Below are positions 63,593 to 64,000 of a DNA stretch of 64,000 bases, piece after piece. Location: NCBI RefSeq assembly GCF_016741815.1, contig NZ_JAERRJ010000002.1:372001-436000 (forward strand), in the 5' to 3' direction. This DNA is from Nocardia acididurans. GTDB lineage: Bacteria > Actinomycetota > Actinomycetes > Mycobacteriales > Mycobacteriaceae. Made by a program: the position numbers and the translations under genes. The notes under the pieces are model-generated. The model searched no databases, had not been told where the DNA came from, and saw only the letters and a program-made list of their open reading frames with translations. Each line of letters begins with the position of its first letter. Position 1 is the stretch's first letter.

Positions 63593-64000
63593 TCAGAGGT
63601 TTCCGACGGTGTGCTCGAGGCGCTGGGCGACCAGCTCCCGCGCCTTCTCCCGCAGGGCGGGCCGGAAACCACTGGGGTACACCGGGTCGCCCGGCTCGTA
63701 GTTCTTCAGGATCTCCTTTGCGAGGGTGATCTTGTGGACTTCGGTCGGGCCATCCGCGATGGCCATGACCTGCGCGTAGTTCATCATGTCCACGAACGGC
63801 AGATCCGTGCTGACACCGATAGCCCCGTGCAGGTGCATGGCGCGCTGGGCGATGTCGTGCATGACCTTCGGCATGGCCACCTTGATGGCGGCGATGTCGT
63901 GGCGGACCTTGCGGTAGTCCTGCTCCTTGTCGATGCGCCAGGCGGTGCGCAGCACCAGCAGCCGGAACTGCTCCATCTCGATCCAGGCTTCGGCGATCTT
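63593..64000 (-). CDS. Acyl-CoA dehydrogenase, C-terminal part; 5' end outside window
   Basis: The visible 135 residues are the C-terminal helical domain of an acyl-CoA dehydrogenase: RLLVLRTAWRID, KVAMPKVMHDIAQRAMHLHGAIGV and the closing IADGPTEVHKITLAKEIL. The frame stays open to the window edge, so about 270 residues lie beyond. Its role in beta-oxidation or another CoA pathway is not visible from this part. It is convergent with the MMPL gene, 24 bp apart. Confidence 0.93.
   Translation of the reverse strand, partial: KIAEAWIEMEQFRLLVLRTAWRIDKEQDYRKVRHDIAAIKVAMPKVMHDIAQRAMHLHGAIGVSTDLPFVDMMNYAQVMAIADGPTEVHKITLAKEILKNYEPGDPVYPSGFRPALREKARELVAQRLEHTVGNL

Overview
The window is high-GC actinobacterial chromosome, most likely Nocardia or a close mycolate-containing relative (Mycobacteriales). 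The evidence is very high GC with G/C-rich third codon positions, frequent GTG/TTG starts, an EthA-type Baeyer-Villiger monooxygenase, a mycobacterial-type urease set without ureE, a GuaB1 gene followed by two CNNM/CorC-type proteins (a mycobacterial gene order), an MMPL-type exporter, IdeR-like iron boxes and a two-domain CFP30B-like VOC protein. No rRNA, tRNA or CRISPR array was seen.

Layout. 1-0.6 kb: end of a TetR regulator. 0.8-1.4 kb: PemK/MazF-like toxin with ribbon-helix-helix antitoxin behind three 12-bp tandem repeats. 1.4-7.8 kb: histidine utilisation genes hutU, hutI and hutG on the minus strand, divergent from the GntR/HutC regulator, with a perfect 10-bp dyad operator between them. 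Between hutU and hutI lie a tnpB-only IS200/IS605-type element, with a candidate guide RNA at its right end, and the decayed C-terminus of a transporter. hutH is absent. 7.8-10.2 kb: ethA and an unknown gene. 10.3-20.5 kb: dienelactone hydrolase remnant, NUDIX hydrolase and a recC-recB-recD operon whose RecB has a long disordered N-terminal extension.

20.7-25.8 kb: small protein, secreted beta-lactamase-fold protein, type II NADH dehydrogenase and a tandem pair of secreted Gly/Ala-rich paralogues. 25.9-28.6 kb: urease accessory genes ureF, ureG and ureD with a broken SDR gene inside. 28.7-39 kb: accessory genes (quinone oxidoreductase-like, DUF5753 regulator remnant, isoprenylcysteine methyltransferase-like, SDR, Trp-rich membrane protein, MFS exporter with TetR, VOC proteins, WYL regulator, YchJ, O-methyltransferase). 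39-41.4 kb: urease structural genes ureABC. The urease operon is therefore split by about 10.5 kb.

41.5-45.9 kb: thioesterase, FhuF-like gene and FecCD/FecCD/ATPase iron-siderophore importer around iron boxes. 46-48.9 kb: BlaI-like regulator, M56 peptidase and DEAD-box helicase. 49-52.6 kb: MmyB-type XRE regulator, membrane protein and two alpha/beta hydrolases. 52.6-57.8 kb: guaB1 behind a structured leader with two mutually exclusive foldings, two CNNM/CorC proteins and a putative DNA glycosylase-annotated protein. 57.8-64 kb: lipoprotein, DUF305 protein, hotdog-like protein, DM13 protein, MarR regulator divergent from an MMPL exporter, and the end of an acyl-CoA dehydrogenase.

Most of the window is ordinary metabolism. 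The most unusual points are the guide-RNA-like end of the TnpB element inside a decayed hut transporter, the guaB1 leader, the tandem secreted paralogues with a shared upstream motif, the Trp-rich membrane protein, the RecB extension and the split urease operon.
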